NCBI RefSeq assembly: GCF_024622505.1
Contig: NZ_JANKAS010000001.1
Location: forward strand, 310,001 to 374,000
Length of the DNA stretch: 64,000 nt
Origin: Irregularibacter muris
Lineage (GTDB): Bacteria; Bacillota; Clostridia; Eubacteriales; Garciellaceae
Reading direction: 5' to 3'
Shown: positions 1 to 9,102 of the stretch, one piece after another
Position numbering within the stretch: the first letter of the stretch is position 1
Layout of the letters: the number at the start of each line of letters is the position of its first letter
Program-made: the position numbers and the translations under genes
The notes under the pieces: model-generated
The model's database searches: none
What the model was told of the DNA's origin: nothing
What the model saw: the letters and a program-made list of their open reading frames with translations, nothing else

Positions 1-45
1 GTAAAAATAATCATATTTAAATTTAATAGGAAAGTAGGAAATAAC

Positions 46-1872
46 ATGGAACAGGTCAGAAATGATGTAAGAAACATAGCTATTATTGCCCATGTAGACC
101 ACGGTAAAACTACCTTAGTAGACCAACTTTTAAGACAAAGTGGTACTTTTAGGGAAAATCAAGTGATTCAAGAAAGGGTAATGGATTCAAATGATCTAGA
201 AAGAGAACGAGGAATTACTATCCTTTCTAAAAATACAGCTGTTCGTTATAAAGATACAAAGATTAATATTATTGATACACCGGGCCATGCTGATTTTGGC
301 GGAGAAGTAGAGCGGGTATTAAAGATGGTGAATGGAGTTGTTTTGGTAGTAGATGCCTTTGAAGGTCCTATGCCTCAAACAAAATTTGTTCTTAAAAAAG
401 CTCTAGAACTAGAACTACCAGTTATTTCATGTATTAACAAAGTAGATAGACCAGGAGCACGACCAGAAAAGGTAATGGATGAAGTGCTAGATCTTTTTAT
501 AGAGCTAGATGCAGATGAAGAACAACTAGAATGCCCCTTTGTATATGCCTCTGCTAAAAATGGGATAGCCTCCTTAGATATGCACAAGCTAGGAGATAAT
601 ATGGAGCCATTATTTGAGACCATACTGGAACATATCCCAGCGCCAAAGGGGAATTTTGATGGTCCTTTCCAAGTTTTAATTTCTACCATTGACTATGATA
701 ATTATATTGGACGTATTGGTGTGGGTAAAGTAGAAAGAGGAAGCATTAAAACCAATCAAGAGGCGATTATGGTAAATGAACAAAACCCAGAACTGCATAA
801 AAAGGTTAAAATTACAAAACTTTATGAATTTGAAGGATTAAATAGAATGGAAGTTGACCAAGCTGAGGTAGGAAGTATTGTGGCTATTGCGGGAATAGAG
901 GGGATTCACATTGGGGACACCGTATGTAATGCGGAACATCCTGAAGCCCTTCCCTTTGTAAAAATCTCCCAACCTACGATTGCCATGACCTTCTCTGTAA
1001 ATGATAGCCCCTTTGCAGGACAGGAAGGGAAATTTGTAACCTCTAGACAATTAAGAGATAGATTATTTAGAGAATTACAAACCGATGTCAGTATTAAAAT
1101 AGAGGAAACAGATAGCCCTGATGCCTTTAAAGTATCAGGTAGAGGTGAACTTCATCTTTCCATACTCATTGAAACCATGAGACGAGAAGGATATGAATTC
1201 CAAGTTTCAAAGCCTGAAGTACTCTTTGAAATCATAGATGGAAAGAAAAATGAACCTATGGAAATAGTAACTATAGATGTGCCAGAGGAATTTATGGGTA
1301 CGGTTATAGAAAAATTGGGGAAGAGAAAGGCAGAACTAATCAATATGACCCAATCCAAAGGTGGATATTCCCGATTAGAATTTTCCATACCAGCTAGAGG
1401 CCTAATTGGTTATGCATCGGAATTTATGACAGACACTAAAGGAAATGGAATTTTAAATACTATTTTTGATGGGTATGCACCCTACAAAGGAGAAATACCT
1501 ACTCGTTCCCAAGGGTCACTTATTGCCTATGAGACAGGAGAATCTATAGCCTATGGATTGTTTAATGCTCAAGAGAGGGGAACGCTGTTTATTGGAGCGG
1601 GAGTTAAAGTCTATGAAGGAATGATTGTGGGAGAAAATGCTCGATTAGGGGATATAGAGGTAAATGTCTGTAAAAGAAAGCAACTTACAAATGTCCGTGC
1701 CTCTGGATCCGATGACGCTCTTAAATTATCTCCTCCAAAAGTTTTAAGCTTAGAGCAGGCCCTAGAATTTATTGAAGAAGATGAATTGGTGGAAATCACA
1801 CCAGAAAATACCCGTATTCGAAAGAAAATTTTAGACAGTACAAAACGCAAAAGAGCAAGCCGAAACAAATAA
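46..1872 (+). CDS. typA: Translational GTPase TypA/BipA
   Basis: Ribosome-associated GTPase of the EF-G/LepA superfamily, involved in 50S assembly and stress adaptation. The 608 residues are the usual family length. Visible G motifs are AHVDHGKT (residues 15-22), DTPGH (77-81) and NKVD (131-134), followed by the beta-barrel, EF-G-like and TypA-specific C-terminal domains. The ATG follows a moderate purine-rich site (about 31-40). The gene is monocistronic: a strong intrinsic terminator follows at 1909-1943. Identity is near certain from length and motif set. Confidence 0.97.
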   Translation: MEQVRNDVRNIAIIAHVDHGKTTLVDQLLRQSGTFRENQVIQERVMDSNDLERERGITILSKNTAVRYKDTKINIIDTPGHADFGGEVERVLKMVNGVVLVVDAFEGPMPQTKFVLKKALELELPVISCINKVDRPGARPEKVMDEVLDLFIELDADEEQLECPFVYASAKNGIASLDMHKLGDNMEPLFETILEHIPAPKGNFDGPFQVLISTIDYDNYIGRIGVGKVERGSIKTNQEAIMVNEQNPELHKKVKITKLYEFEGLNRMEVDQAEVGSIVAIAGIEGIHIGDTVCNAEHPEALPFVKISQPTIAMTFSVNDSPFAGQEGKFVTSRQLRDRLFRELQTDVSIKIEETDSPDAFKVSGRGELHLSILIETMRREGYEFQVSKPEVLFEIIDGKKNEPMEIVTIDVPEEFMGTVIEKLGKRKAELINMTQSKGGYSRLEFSIPARGLIGYASEFMTDTKGNGILNTIFDGYAPYKGEIPTRSQGSLIAYETGESIAYGLFNAQERGTLFIGAGVKVYEGMIVGENARLGDIEVNVCKRKQLTNVRASGSDDALKLSPPKVLSLEQALEFIEEDELVEITPENTRIRKKILDSTKRKRASRNK

Positions 1873-1908
1873 TAATATTTAATTTAATATTCTTTGATGA
1901 TGGACAAG

Positions 1909-1943
1909 ACCGCCATATATAGACTAGATATGGCGGTTTTTTT
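1909..1943 (+). terminator. Intrinsic terminator of typA
   Basis: A 10-bp stem (ACCGCCATAT / ATATGGCGGT) with a 9-nt loop is followed directly by a seven-T run. It closes the typA transcript. Confidence 0.92.
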
Positions 1944-1966
1944 GCGTAAAAATTTCTCATAGGGTA

Positions 1967-1996
1967 TTGACAAGACTTAGAAAATATTGTTATAAT
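1967..1996 (+). promoter_or_regulatory. Sigma-A promoter of the betaine transporter operon
   Basis: TTGACA (1967-1972) is followed by an 18-bp spacer and TATAAT (1991-1996). This predicts transcription from about 2003, giving a leader of about 100 nt before the lipoprotein gene. Confidence 0.8.
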
Positions 1997-2108
1997 TACA
2001 GACAAGTTACAACCTAAAATTATAAATGAGTTGTCACAATTAAAAGATCTATTTTTACCAAGAAAGTAAGATTTAATTTTTACCTACAAAATGAGGGGAG
2101 CAAATACT

Positions 2109-3140
2109 ATGACAAAAATTTTCAAGAAGAAAAAAAGTTTAATCATTCTATTGGTACTCTACATAAGTCTTGCTATGATTGGATTTACCGCCTGTTCTAC
2201 AAATGATACAACAGGAGAAAGTGGGAAAGACAAAATTGTCTTTGCAGATGCCCAATGGGAAAGCATTCAATTTCACAATGCTGTAGCCCAAACCATTATA
2301 GAAAAAGGATATGGCTATCCAACAGATGTTATTTCTGGTTCTACTGCAGCCACCTTTACTGGTTTTACTAATGGAGAAATTGATGTCTATATGGAAGTAT
2401 GGATTCAAAATGTCCAGGAAAGATATGACGAAGCTATAAAAAACGGCGATATCATCAAGACTTCTACAAACTTTGATGATAATGCCCAAGGGCTATACGT
2501 ACCTACCTATGTGATCAAGGGAGACCCAGACAGAGGGATAGAACCTATGGCTCCAGATTTAAAGACGGTAAAAGACTTGGCTAAATATCCAGAACTATTT
2601 AAAGATGAAGAAGATCCATCCAAGGGTAGAATATATGGTGGCCCTCCTGGATGGGAGGTAGACCAAATATTGAGAACCAAAGTAGAGACCTATGGACTAG
2701 ATGAGCAGTTTAATTATTTCAGCCCTGGATCTGATTCTGGTCTTGCAGCTTCTCTTGCAGCAGCCTATGAAAGTGGAGAAGCCTGGGTAGGTTACTATTG
2801 GGAGCCTACTTGGGTAACAGGGAAATATGACTTTACTTTACTAGAAGATGAACCCTATGATGAAGCAAAATGGGAAGATGGTTACGCTACTGAATGGCCA
2901 GCTGTAGATGTTGCAGTGGCAGTATACAAAGATATGCCAGAGAAAGCACCAAAGGTAGTAGAATTTTTAGAAAAATATAAAACAAGTAGTGATATAACAA
3001 GTGAGGCTTTAGCCTATATGCAAGACAACAATACTACCGCTGAAGAAGCAGGACTATGGTTTTTAAGAGAAAAAGAAGATATTTGGACTCAGTGGGTATC
3101 TGAAGATATCGCCCAAAAAGTAAAAGAAGCTATTCAATAA
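2109..3140 (+). CDS. Glycine betaine/proline ABC transporter binding lipoprotein
   Basis: OpuAC/ProX-type substrate-binding protein that captures quaternary ammonium osmolytes outside the membrane. The start at ATG 2109 is chosen because AGGGGAG (2094-2100) is correctly spaced for it; the upstream ATG at 2091 overlaps that site. A lysine-rich n-region, hydrophobic segment and lipobox FTAC mark a type II signal peptide. Trp residues typical of the betaine cage occur in YMEVW, VGYYWEPTW and TEWP. It heads an operon with permease and ATPase. Betaine, choline, carnitine and proline cannot be told apart by eye. Confidence 0.92.
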   Translation: MTKIFKKKKSLIILLVLYISLAMIGFTACSTNDTTGESGKDKIVFADAQWESIQFHNAVAQTIIEKGYGYPTDVISGSTAATFTGFTNGEIDVYMEVWIQNVQERYDEAIKNGDIIKTSTNFDDNAQGLYVPTYVIKGDPDRGIEPMAPDLKTVKDLAKYPELFKDEEDPSKGRIYGGPPGWEVDQILRTKVETYGLDEQFNYFSPGSDSGLAASLAAAYESGEAWVGYYWEPTWVTGKYDFTLLEDEPYDEAKWEDGYATEWPAVDVAVAVYKDMPEKAPKVVEFLEKYKTSSDITSEALAYMQDNNTTAEEAGLWFLREKEDIWTQWVSEDIAQKVKEAIQ

Positions 3141-3150
3141 TTAAGAAAAT

Positions 3151-3191
3151 ATGAACAAATGTATGGAGATTTTCCTCCTACATTTGTTCAT
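3151..3191 (+). repeat. Intercistronic hairpin between binding protein and permease
   Basis: Perfect 13-bp inverted repeat (ATGAACAAATGTA / TACATTTGTTCAT) with an inner GGAG/CTCC stem. No clean U-run follows. It probably stabilises the upstream mRNA or partly terminates, so that the binding lipoprotein is made in excess over the permease. Confidence 0.7.
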
Positions 3192-3237
3192 ATTTCCTTT
3201 CATAAGACTATTATAGGAATGAGGTGAAAAGAGTTGT

Positions 3238-3261
3238 ATGTTTTATTATAACAACTCGTAA
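3238..3261 (+). CDS. Seven-codon leader ORF before the permease
   Basis: ATG 3238 follows GAGGTG (3221-3226) and encodes MFYYNNS before TAA at 3259-3261. The permease ATG lies 2 nt further on and has no ribosome site of its own. This suggests translational coupling by termination and re-initiation. The alternative, a sequence error hiding a longer permease N-terminus, cannot be excluded. Confidence 0.4.
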   Translation: MFYYNNS

Positions 3262-3263
3262 TT

Positions 3264-4115
3264 ATGGGAATGTTTCCAGATTCATTGAGATTTCATTTTG
3301 GAATGTATGTTGATCAATTGGTAAAATGGCTACAAAGCAATTTTTCAGTATTTTTTGATGTGATTAAGACAGGGACTTTAAACTTTTTATTAGGCGTACA
3401 GAATTTTCTAATGATTATTCCTTGGTGGATATTTATTGTTTTCATATTTGTAATAGGTTGGAAGGTAAAGGGGTGGAAGGCTGGTCTATCCTATGCTGTA
3501 CTTATTTTCCTCATCGGTACCTTTGGTCTTTGGGAAGCTATGATGCTGACTTTAGGAGTAGTCATTACAGCTGTGATTATTTCCCTCATCATAGGTATAC
3601 CTATTGGGATTATAACAGCCTATAGTGAAAAATTGGATATGGTGGTTAAGCCTCTTTTAGACGCTATGCAAACCATGCCTAGTTTTGTATATCTAATTCC
3701 AGCCATTATGCTCTTTGGACTTGGATTAGTACCGGCAGTATTTGCAACAACCATTTATGCAATTCCTCCTGCTATTCGATTAACTAATCTTGCTATTCGA
3801 AGAGTACCAAGGGAAATGAAAGAAGCAGCATATTCCTTTGGCTCATCACCATGGCAAACTTTGATCAAGGTAGAATTACCCCAGGCATTACCTACCATTA
3901 TGACAGGTATAAATCAAACCATTATGATGGCTATTTCCATGGTGGTTATCGCCTCCATGGTTGGAGCTAAGGGGCTGGGTATAAATGTTATTACAGCCAT
4001 TAACCGAATTGACGTAGCCATGGGCTCTGAAGCAGGCCTAAGTATTGTTATCCTAGCAATTATTCTTGATCGAATTACCCAGGGTATGGCGGATAGCTTT
4101 AAGGTATCAGAATAA
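3264..4115 (+). CDS. Glycine betaine/proline ABC transporter permease
   Basis: OpuAB/ProW-type integral membrane subunit of 283 residues. About six to seven hydrophobic segments follow a short amphipathic N-terminus (MGMFPDSLRFHFGMYVDQLV) typical of the family. The binding-protein-dependent transport loop (EAAYSFGSSPWQTLIKVELP) that docks on the ATPase is clear. In-frame alternatives upstream of 3264 are cut off by TAA at 3249, so 3264 is the earliest start; it sits 2 nt after the leader ORF stop. The ATPase gene follows after 25 nt. Confidence 0.93.
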   Translation: MGMFPDSLRFHFGMYVDQLVKWLQSNFSVFFDVIKTGTLNFLLGVQNFLMIIPWWIFIVFIFVIGWKVKGWKAGLSYAVLIFLIGTFGLWEAMMLTLGVVITAVIISLIIGIPIGIITAYSEKLDMVVKPLLDAMQTMPSFVYLIPAIMLFGLGLVPAVFATTIYAIPPAIRLTNLAIRRVPREMKEAAYSFGSSPWQTLIKVELPQALPTIMTGINQTIMMAISMVVIASMVGAKGLGINVITAINRIDVAMGSEAGLSIVILAIILDRITQGMADSFKVSE

Positions 4116-4140
4116 AAGAAGGAGAAGGGAGGAGTAGACC

Positions 4141-5316
4141 ATGACAATAAAATTAAAAGTGGAAGATTTATATAAAATTTTTGGACGAAATCCTAAAGAA
4201 GCCTTTAGAATGTTAGAGCAGGGAAAAAGTAAAAAAGAGATATTAGAAAAAACAGGACAGGCAATCGGTGTGAATAATGTTTCTCTGGAGGTAAAAGAGG
4301 GAGAAACTTTCGTCATCATGGGACTGTCCGGTAGTGGGAAATCAACTCTAATTCGATGTCTTAATTTATTAAATAAACCCACAAAGGGGAAAGTAATTGT
4401 TGATGGTGAAAATATTGTAAAATATGATAAAAAACAGCTAAAAGAGTTTAGGCAAAAAAAGATGGCTATGGTATTTCAGCATTTTGGTCTTTTAACCCAT
4501 CGAAATATTTTATCTAACGTTGAATATGGTCTAGAGATAAAAAAGGTTTCTAAAGAGGAAAGAACTAAGATTGCTATGGAAGCCATCAAGACTGTTGGGT
4601 TAGAAGGATGGGAGGAATCTATGCCCCACCAACTTAGTGGGGGGATGCAGCAAAGAGTAGGGCTAGCTAGGGCACTAGCAAACGATCCAGATATTTTGCT
4701 TATGGATGAACCCTTTAGCGCATTGGATCCTTTAATTCGTCGGGAAATGCAGGTAGAATTACTAGACATACAGGCAAAATTAAAGAAAACCATCATTTTT
4801 ATCACCCATGATGTCAATGAGGCATTTAAGATTGGAGACAGAGTTGCAGTAATGAAAGATGGAGAAGTTGTACAAGTAGGTACACCAGAAGAAATTCTTG
4901 AAAATCCATCAAACCAATATATTGAAGACTTTATTCATGATATTGATCGTTCAAAAGTTCTCCAAGCAAAACATATTATGAAAAAGAGCCCAGCCTTGGT
5001 GTCAAATAAAGATGGTTTGAAAGTAGCCGTACAAGAGATGCGTTCAAATGGTATCTCTAGCCTATTTGTAGTAGGTGATAAAAGAATACTTGAAGGGATT
5101 ATTACTATAGATGATGCAATAGAGGCTATAAAAAACAAGAAGACTTTAAAAGATATCATTAGGACGGATTATCATGTAGCACATTCATGTGATTATGTAC
5201 AAGATTTAATTCCTAAGGCAGCAGATACCAAATATCCTATAGCTGTTGTAAGTGATGAAGGAAAGTTTGAAGGCATTATTGTCCGAGTATCTGTACTCTC
5301 CGGTTTAGCTTCATAA
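4141..5316 (+). CDS. Glycine betaine/proline ABC transporter ATPase with CBS domains
   Basis: OpuAA/ProV-type nucleotide-binding subunit (391 residues). Motifs seen: Walker A GLSGSGKST (about residue 60), signature LSGGM, Walker B ILLMDEPFSALDP and H-loop ITHD. The C-terminal 110 residues form a CBS pair, which in OpuA-type importers senses ionic strength or c-di-AMP. A GGGAGGAG site precedes the ATG. It ends the operon at a terminator. Regulation by the CBS pair is family knowledge, not visible here. Confidence 0.94.
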   Translation: MTIKLKVEDLYKIFGRNPKEAFRMLEQGKSKKEILEKTGQAIGVNNVSLEVKEGETFVIMGLSGSGKSTLIRCLNLLNKPTKGKVIVDGENIVKYDKKQLKEFRQKKMAMVFQHFGLLTHRNILSNVEYGLEIKKVSKEERTKIAMEAIKTVGLEGWEESMPHQLSGGMQQRVGLARALANDPDILLMDEPFSALDPLIRREMQVELLDIQAKLKKTIIFITHDVNEAFKIGDRVAVMKDGEVVQVGTPEEILENPSNQYIEDFIHDIDRSKVLQAKHIMKKSPALVSNKDGLKVAVQEMRSNGISSLFVVGDKRILEGIITIDDAIEAIKNKKTLKDIIRTDYHVAHSCDYVQDLIPKAADTKYPIAVVSDEGKFEGIIVRVSVLSGLAS

Positions 5317-5325
5317 TAGTTTAAC

Positions 5326-5386
5326 AAAAAGAGGTAAGGGATTCTGTGAACTGGCTCATATCACTGTTTCCCTTACCTCTTTTTTA
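5326..5386 (+). terminator. Terminator of the betaine transporter operon
   Basis: AAAAAGAGGTAAGGG pairs with CCCTTACCTCTTTTTT around a loop of about 29 nt and ends in a T-run. Confidence 0.88.
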
Positions 5387-5392
5387 TTAAAC

Positions 5393-5422
5393 TTGCATTG
5401 ATAATCATTTTCATTATACAAT
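5393..5422 (+). promoter_or_regulatory. Promoter with Fur-like box ahead of the Crp/Fnr gene
   Basis: TTGCAT (5393-5398), 18-bp spacer and TACAAT (5417-5422) form a plausible promoter. TGATAATCATTTTCA (5399-5413) fills its spacer and matches the 7-1-7 Fur/PerR-type consensus TGATAATNATTATCA at 13 of 14 defined positions. Iron- or peroxide-dependent repression of the regulator is inferred. Confidence 0.5.
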
Positions 5423-5453
5423 AATAAGTGAAGAAGATGAGGAGATGAGAGAA

Positions 5454-6164
5454 GTGGAAATCATAACCTGTAATTGCAGTGATTGTGAGCATCGTAGTTG
5501 TGCTAGGCACGTACCTATTTTTTCACAATTAAATAAGGTACAATTAGAAAGGGTATTATCATTAATTAAGAGAAGAAAGTATAAAAAAGGAGAAATTATT
5601 CTCTTTGAAGGTAATGAAAGTAAAAATTTAATGATTATCAATAGAGGAAAAGTAAAGGCCTATCGGTATACGCCAGAGGGCAAGGAACAAATTTTATCTA
5701 TATATTCTTCAGGAGATTTTATAGGAGAAATGAATATATTAATCAATCAGCATTCTACCTATAATGCTGAGGCCTTAGAAAATACCCATATATGTATGAT
5801 TTATAAGGAAGACTTTGAAAAACTAATCCATGATTATCCAGATATTAGTTTAAATATTATAGAAGAATTGGTTAAACGGTTGGAAAAAACTCAATCCATG
5901 TTGCAAAGTCTTGGTACAAAGGATATAGAATCAAGAATTGGAACGATGCTGTTGGATTTTGCCCGAAATTATGGAAAGGATAATAAAGAGGGAGTGTTAA
6001 TAAATTTACCCTTGAACAGAGAGGGTATGGCTAATTACATCGGTGTGACTAGAGAAACCATTAGCAGAAAATTAAATGCCCTCCAAGAAGAAAGCATAAT
6101 TGAAATAATCGGAAACAAGAAAATCTTAGTGAAGAATATAGAGGCACTTTCACAAAGTGTATAG
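5454..6164 (+). CDS. Crp/Fnr-family regulator with N-terminal cysteine cluster
   Basis: 236-residue transcription factor with a cyclic-nucleotide-binding-type barrel and a C-terminal winged helix. GTG 5454 is preferred over ATG 5445 because AGGAG (5440-5444) abuts the ATG but lies 9 nt from the GTG. Cysteines at residues 6, 8, 11 and 16 (CNCSDCEHRSC) suggest an oxygen-sensing Fe-S cluster as in FNR. The recognition helix reads GVTRETISRKL; the E-x2-SR pattern is that by which FNR reads TTGAT half-sites. An FNR-like box precedes the next gene, fprA, making it the likely target. Confidence 0.88.
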   Translation: MEIITCNCSDCEHRSCARHVPIFSQLNKVQLERVLSLIKRRKYKKGEIILFEGNESKNLMIINRGKVKAYRYTPEGKEQILSIYSSGDFIGEMNILINQHSTYNAEALENTHICMIYKEDFEKLIHDYPDISLNIIEELVKRLEKTQSMLQSLGTKDIESRIGTMLLDFARNYGKDNKEGVLINLPLNREGMANYIGVTRETISRKLNALQEESIIEIIGNKKILVKNIEALSQSV

Positions 6165-6184
6165 AGATAGAGGATTTTTAAGGG

Positions 6185-6206
6185 CAGCGACTTCGTTGCT
6201 CTTCTA
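6185..6206 (+). terminator. Weak hairpin after the Crp/Fnr gene
   Basis: AGCGAC-TTC-GTTGCT stem followed by the T-rich stretch CTTCTAATTTATT. The tail is poor, so this is only a possible terminator. Confidence 0.35.
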
Positions 6207-6255
6207 ATTTATTATTCATGAAAGGAAAAGCCTTTGGTTAAATAACTTTTAAAGT

Positions 6256-6297
6256 TTGATTGAAATCACAGAATGAATATTCTAAGACTCTTATAAT
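6256..6297 (+). promoter_or_regulatory. FNR-like box and promoter of fprA
   Basis: TTGATTGAAATCAC (6256-6269) matches the FNR consensus TTGAT-N4-ATCAA at 9 of 10 defined bases. TATAAT lies at 6292-6297, so transcription should begin near 6304. The box centre (6262.5) is then at -41.5, the class II activator position. The -35 hexamer is poor, as expected for an activated promoter. Confidence 0.6.
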
Positions 6298-6341
6298 AAA
6301 GACAAAGAAAAGTTATTTAACATTAAGGGAGGATGAATAAT

Positions 6342-7568
6342 ATGAAAGCTATTGAAATTGCACCTCAATCCTATTGGATAGGTAAAATCGATGATCGAAA
6401 GGTACCCTTTCATAGATTGACTTTAGAAAAAGGAACCACATACAATAGTTATCTGCTAAAAACAGAAAAACCAACCATTATAGATACTGTAGATATTTTA
6501 TTTGGAAAAGAATTTGTAGACAATTTAAAGGAAATAATAGATCCATCAGAAATTCAATACATTATCATCAACCACGTAGAGCCCGACCATGCAGGTGCGC
6601 TACCTGCCCTGGCAGCTCAAGCACCGAATGCTCAAATTGTAACTACTGCCCTGGGTGCAGAATTACTAAAGGATATGTTTAAACTTCATCATAGAGAGTA
6701 TCTAATTATTAAAGAGGGAGACACCTTAGATATTGGAGGTAAAACATTAAAATTCTTTGAAACGCCATATCTTCATACCGAAGAAACCATGGTTACCTAT
6801 TGCATTGAAGATAAAATCTTATATCCCTGTGACCAATTTAGCACTCACATTGCCACAAAGGAGCTTTTCAATGATTTAGCTAAGGAAGAATATGAAGAAG
6901 ATTATAAAGTGTATTATCAGCTAATTATGCATCCTCATCGTTCCTATGTAAGGGATATGTTAAAAAAAATTAAAGATTTGCCAGTGAAGATGATCGCACC
7001 TTCCCACGGCTATATTTTGCGGGAAAATGCCCAGAAATATATTCAGTTATATGATGAGTACAGCAATATAGATGGAAATGCAAAGGACAAAAAGGTGGTT
7101 ATTGCCTATAGCACTATGACCGGAAACACCACAAAAATTGTACAAAGAATAGTGAAGGGATTAGAAGAAATGGAGATTAACCCCCTTGTATTTAATCTAA
7201 AAAATGCCCAATTAGAGGATGTCAAATCTGCCATCCAAGATTGCGATGGTTTGTTAGTAGGCAGCTCCACAAAATATGCAGACATGGTAGGTAATGTAGA
7301 GGAATTATTGACCCATTTAGCCGATGAAGAAGGACAAGAGAAACTAGCAGCTGCCTTTGGTTCCTATGGATGGAGTGGCGAAGGGATTGTCCATGTAGAA
7401 GAGCATTTAGAAAAATTAGGATTTACAACAATTAACCAGAATTACTTAATAAAAACAACAGGAATGGAGAAGCCTATCTTCCCTCTAAGAATACAATTTA
7501 GTAGAGAAGAGGAAATGGAGAGAGCTCAGGAAGCTGGGCGAATCTTTGGAGAACTCCTTGCAAAATAA
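6342..7568 (+). CDS. fprA: Flavodiiron protein (A-type flavoprotein)
   Basis: Cytoplasmic O2 (or NO) reductase that protects anaerobes. ATG 6342 is preferred to 6333 because AAGGGAGG (6325-6332) touches the latter. The N-terminal metallo-beta-lactamase-like domain carries the diiron ligands (HVEPDHAG, LHTEE, PCDQF, SHGY). The C-terminal flavodoxin domain has the FMN loop AYSTMTGNT. At 408 residues it is the minimal two-domain form without rubredoxin, so an external rubredoxin or similar donor is needed. It follows a Crp/Fnr regulator and has an FNR-like box in its promoter. Confidence 0.95.
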   Translation: MKAIEIAPQSYWIGKIDDRKVPFHRLTLEKGTTYNSYLLKTEKPTIIDTVDILFGKEFVDNLKEIIDPSEIQYIIINHVEPDHAGALPALAAQAPNAQIVTTALGAELLKDMFKLHHREYLIIKEGDTLDIGGKTLKFFETPYLHTEETMVTYCIEDKILYPCDQFSTHIATKELFNDLAKEEYEEDYKVYYQLIMHPHRSYVRDMLKKIKDLPVKMIAPSHGYILRENAQKYIQLYDEYSNIDGNAKDKKVVIAYSTMTGNTTKIVQRIVKGLEEMEINPLVFNLKNAQLEDVKSAIQDCDGLLVGSSTKYADMVGNVEELLTHLADEEGQEKLAAAFGSYGWSGEGIVHVEEHLEKLGFTTINQNYLIKTTGMEKPIFPLRIQFSREEEMERAQEAGRIFGELLAK

Positions 7569-7596
7569 CACAATGACTAGATAAAGGACGATTAGG

Positions 7597-7619
7597 GAGT
7601 TTCCATTGGAAACTCTTTA
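7597..7619 (+). terminator. Terminator of fprA
   Basis: GAGTTTCC-ATT-GGAAACTC hairpin followed by TTTAATCTT. The stem is good and the U-tract short. Confidence 0.65.
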
Positions 7620-7756
7620 ATCTTATATGGAAAGAAGATTAAAGAAAGGCAAAGCTTAGTATAAGCCAAGATACTTTGGGAAAAATCCAATTGAGGATAA
7701 ATTTTCTTTAAGGAATAAAGATATTTTAAAAAATAATTATGTTCTGGAGGGATAAA

Positions 7757-8536
7757 ATGATTTTTCAAAAAGAAAAACCCAATGAATTTTCAACAATTAA
7801 AAAAGTAATTGCCATTATGAGTGGGAAAGGTGGGGTAGGAAAATCCTCAGTCACCTCTTTAATTGCTTCTCTAGTTCAGGATCAAGGTTATAAAGTAGGA
7901 ATTATGGATGCGGATATCACGGGCCCTAGTATACCTAGAATTTTTGGAATTAATAAAGAAAGAGCCGATAGAAATAATAAATATATAGATCCAGTAGAAA
8001 CATCCTCGGGTATTAAGACAATATCCATTAACCTATTATTAGACAATGAAGAATCTCCTGTGATTTGGAGAGGTCCTATTTTAAATAATACCGTAAAGCA
8101 ATTTTTCTCCCATGTTAACTGGGGAGAATTGGATTACTTATTTATCGACTTGCCTCCAGGAACAGGAGATATTCCCCTTACCATTATGCAAGTCATACCC
8201 ATAGATGGGATTATTGTCGTGACTTCTCCCCAAGAACTAGTAAAATTAATCGTGAAAAAATCTGTTAAAATGGCTAGTTCTTTAGATATTCCTCTTTTGG
8301 GTATTGTAGAGAATATGAGTTACTTTCAATGTCCTCATTGTGATGAAAAAACAGAAATCTTTGGAAAGAGTCTAATTGAAGGCATAACTCAAGAAATGGA
8401 TCTAGAGTTAATTTCAAAACTACCTATAGATCCTAAACTTGTAGAAATGAGTGATGAAGGAAAAATTGAAGAATACATTCAAAATCAAAAGGATCAGTAT
8501 GAAGAATTTATACAAAACATATTAAAAATATTATAA
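7757..8536 (+). CDS. Mrp/NBP35-family P-loop ATPase (Fe-S carrier)
   Basis: 259-residue ApbC/Mrp-type ATPase that transfers or assembles Fe-S clusters. ATG 7757 follows GGAGGG (7746-7751); the ATG at 7739 precedes that site. The deviant Walker A is MSGKGGVGKSS (about residues 22-32), with LPPGTGD as switch and a CPHC pair (about residue 195) for bridging a cluster in the dimer. The N-terminal MIP18-like domain of longer Mrp proteins is absent. A NifU-like scaffold gene follows. Confidence 0.92.
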   Translation: MIFQKEKPNEFSTIKKVIAIMSGKGGVGKSSVTSLIASLVQDQGYKVGIMDADITGPSIPRIFGINKERADRNNKYIDPVETSSGIKTISINLLLDNEESPVIWRGPILNNTVKQFFSHVNWGELDYLFIDLPPGTGDIPLTIMQVIPIDGIIVVTSPQELVKLIVKKSVKMASSLDIPLLGIVENMSYFQCPHCDEKTEIFGKSLIEGITQEMDLELISKLPIDPKLVEMSDEGKIEEYIQNQKDQYEEFIQNILKIL

Positions 8537-8645
8537 AATTAGCGAATTCACTATTCCTGAAATAAAGAAGTGCTGAAAGTTATGATATAATACAATAGAA
8601 AAAACTGAAATTAAATCAAGGAAATGGGTAGAGGGGGATATTGTT

Positions 8646-9032
8646 TTGTATACGGATATAGCTATTGAGCACTTTACTAATCCAAGGAATGTAGGAGTAA
8701 TAGAAGATTATGATGGTATGGGCGAGGCAGGGGACCCCTCCTGTGGTGATTATTTAAAAATATATATTAAAGTGGAAAATGATTTTGTTAAAGATATAAA
8801 GTTTAAAGTACATGGTTGTGCTGGTGCCATAGCGTCCAGTAGTATGACTACAGAGCTAGCTAAAAATAAACCGGTAATGGCAGCCTTTGCTATTACAGAG
8901 GGGGATATTATTAACGCATTAGGGGGGCTTCCCGAAGAAAAAGTACATTGTTCTTTACTGGGAGCTTTAGCACTTAAAAAAGCAATTATAGACTACGCCA
9001 AAACAAGAAATAAAGACGATAATAGTCTGTGA
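8646..9032 (+). CDS. NifU/IscU-like iron-sulfur scaffold protein
   Basis: 128-residue scaffold of the NifU N-terminal family. TTG 8646 is the start, with AGGGGG at 8632-8637. The three cluster cysteines are visible: DPSCGD, HGCAGAIASSS and VHCSLLG, with the Asp of the first motif retained. No cysteine desulfurase gene adjoins, so the sulfur donor lies elsewhere. An extended -10 (TGATATAAT, ending 8591) gives it its own promoter. Together with the upstream Mrp gene it suggests local Fe-S biogenesis. Confidence 0.92.
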   Translation: MYTDIAIEHFTNPRNVGVIEDYDGMGEAGDPSCGDYLKIYIKVENDFVKDIKFKVHGCAGAIASSSMTTELAKNKPVMAAFAITEGDIINALGGLPEEKVHCSLLGALALKKAIIDYAKTRNKDDNSL

Positions 9033-9102
9033 CAGAAGGGACATTGAAAAAGGAGCTTGTAGATGGTAAAATGTTGTCAGATGAAGGAGGGAATAAATTA
9101 TT

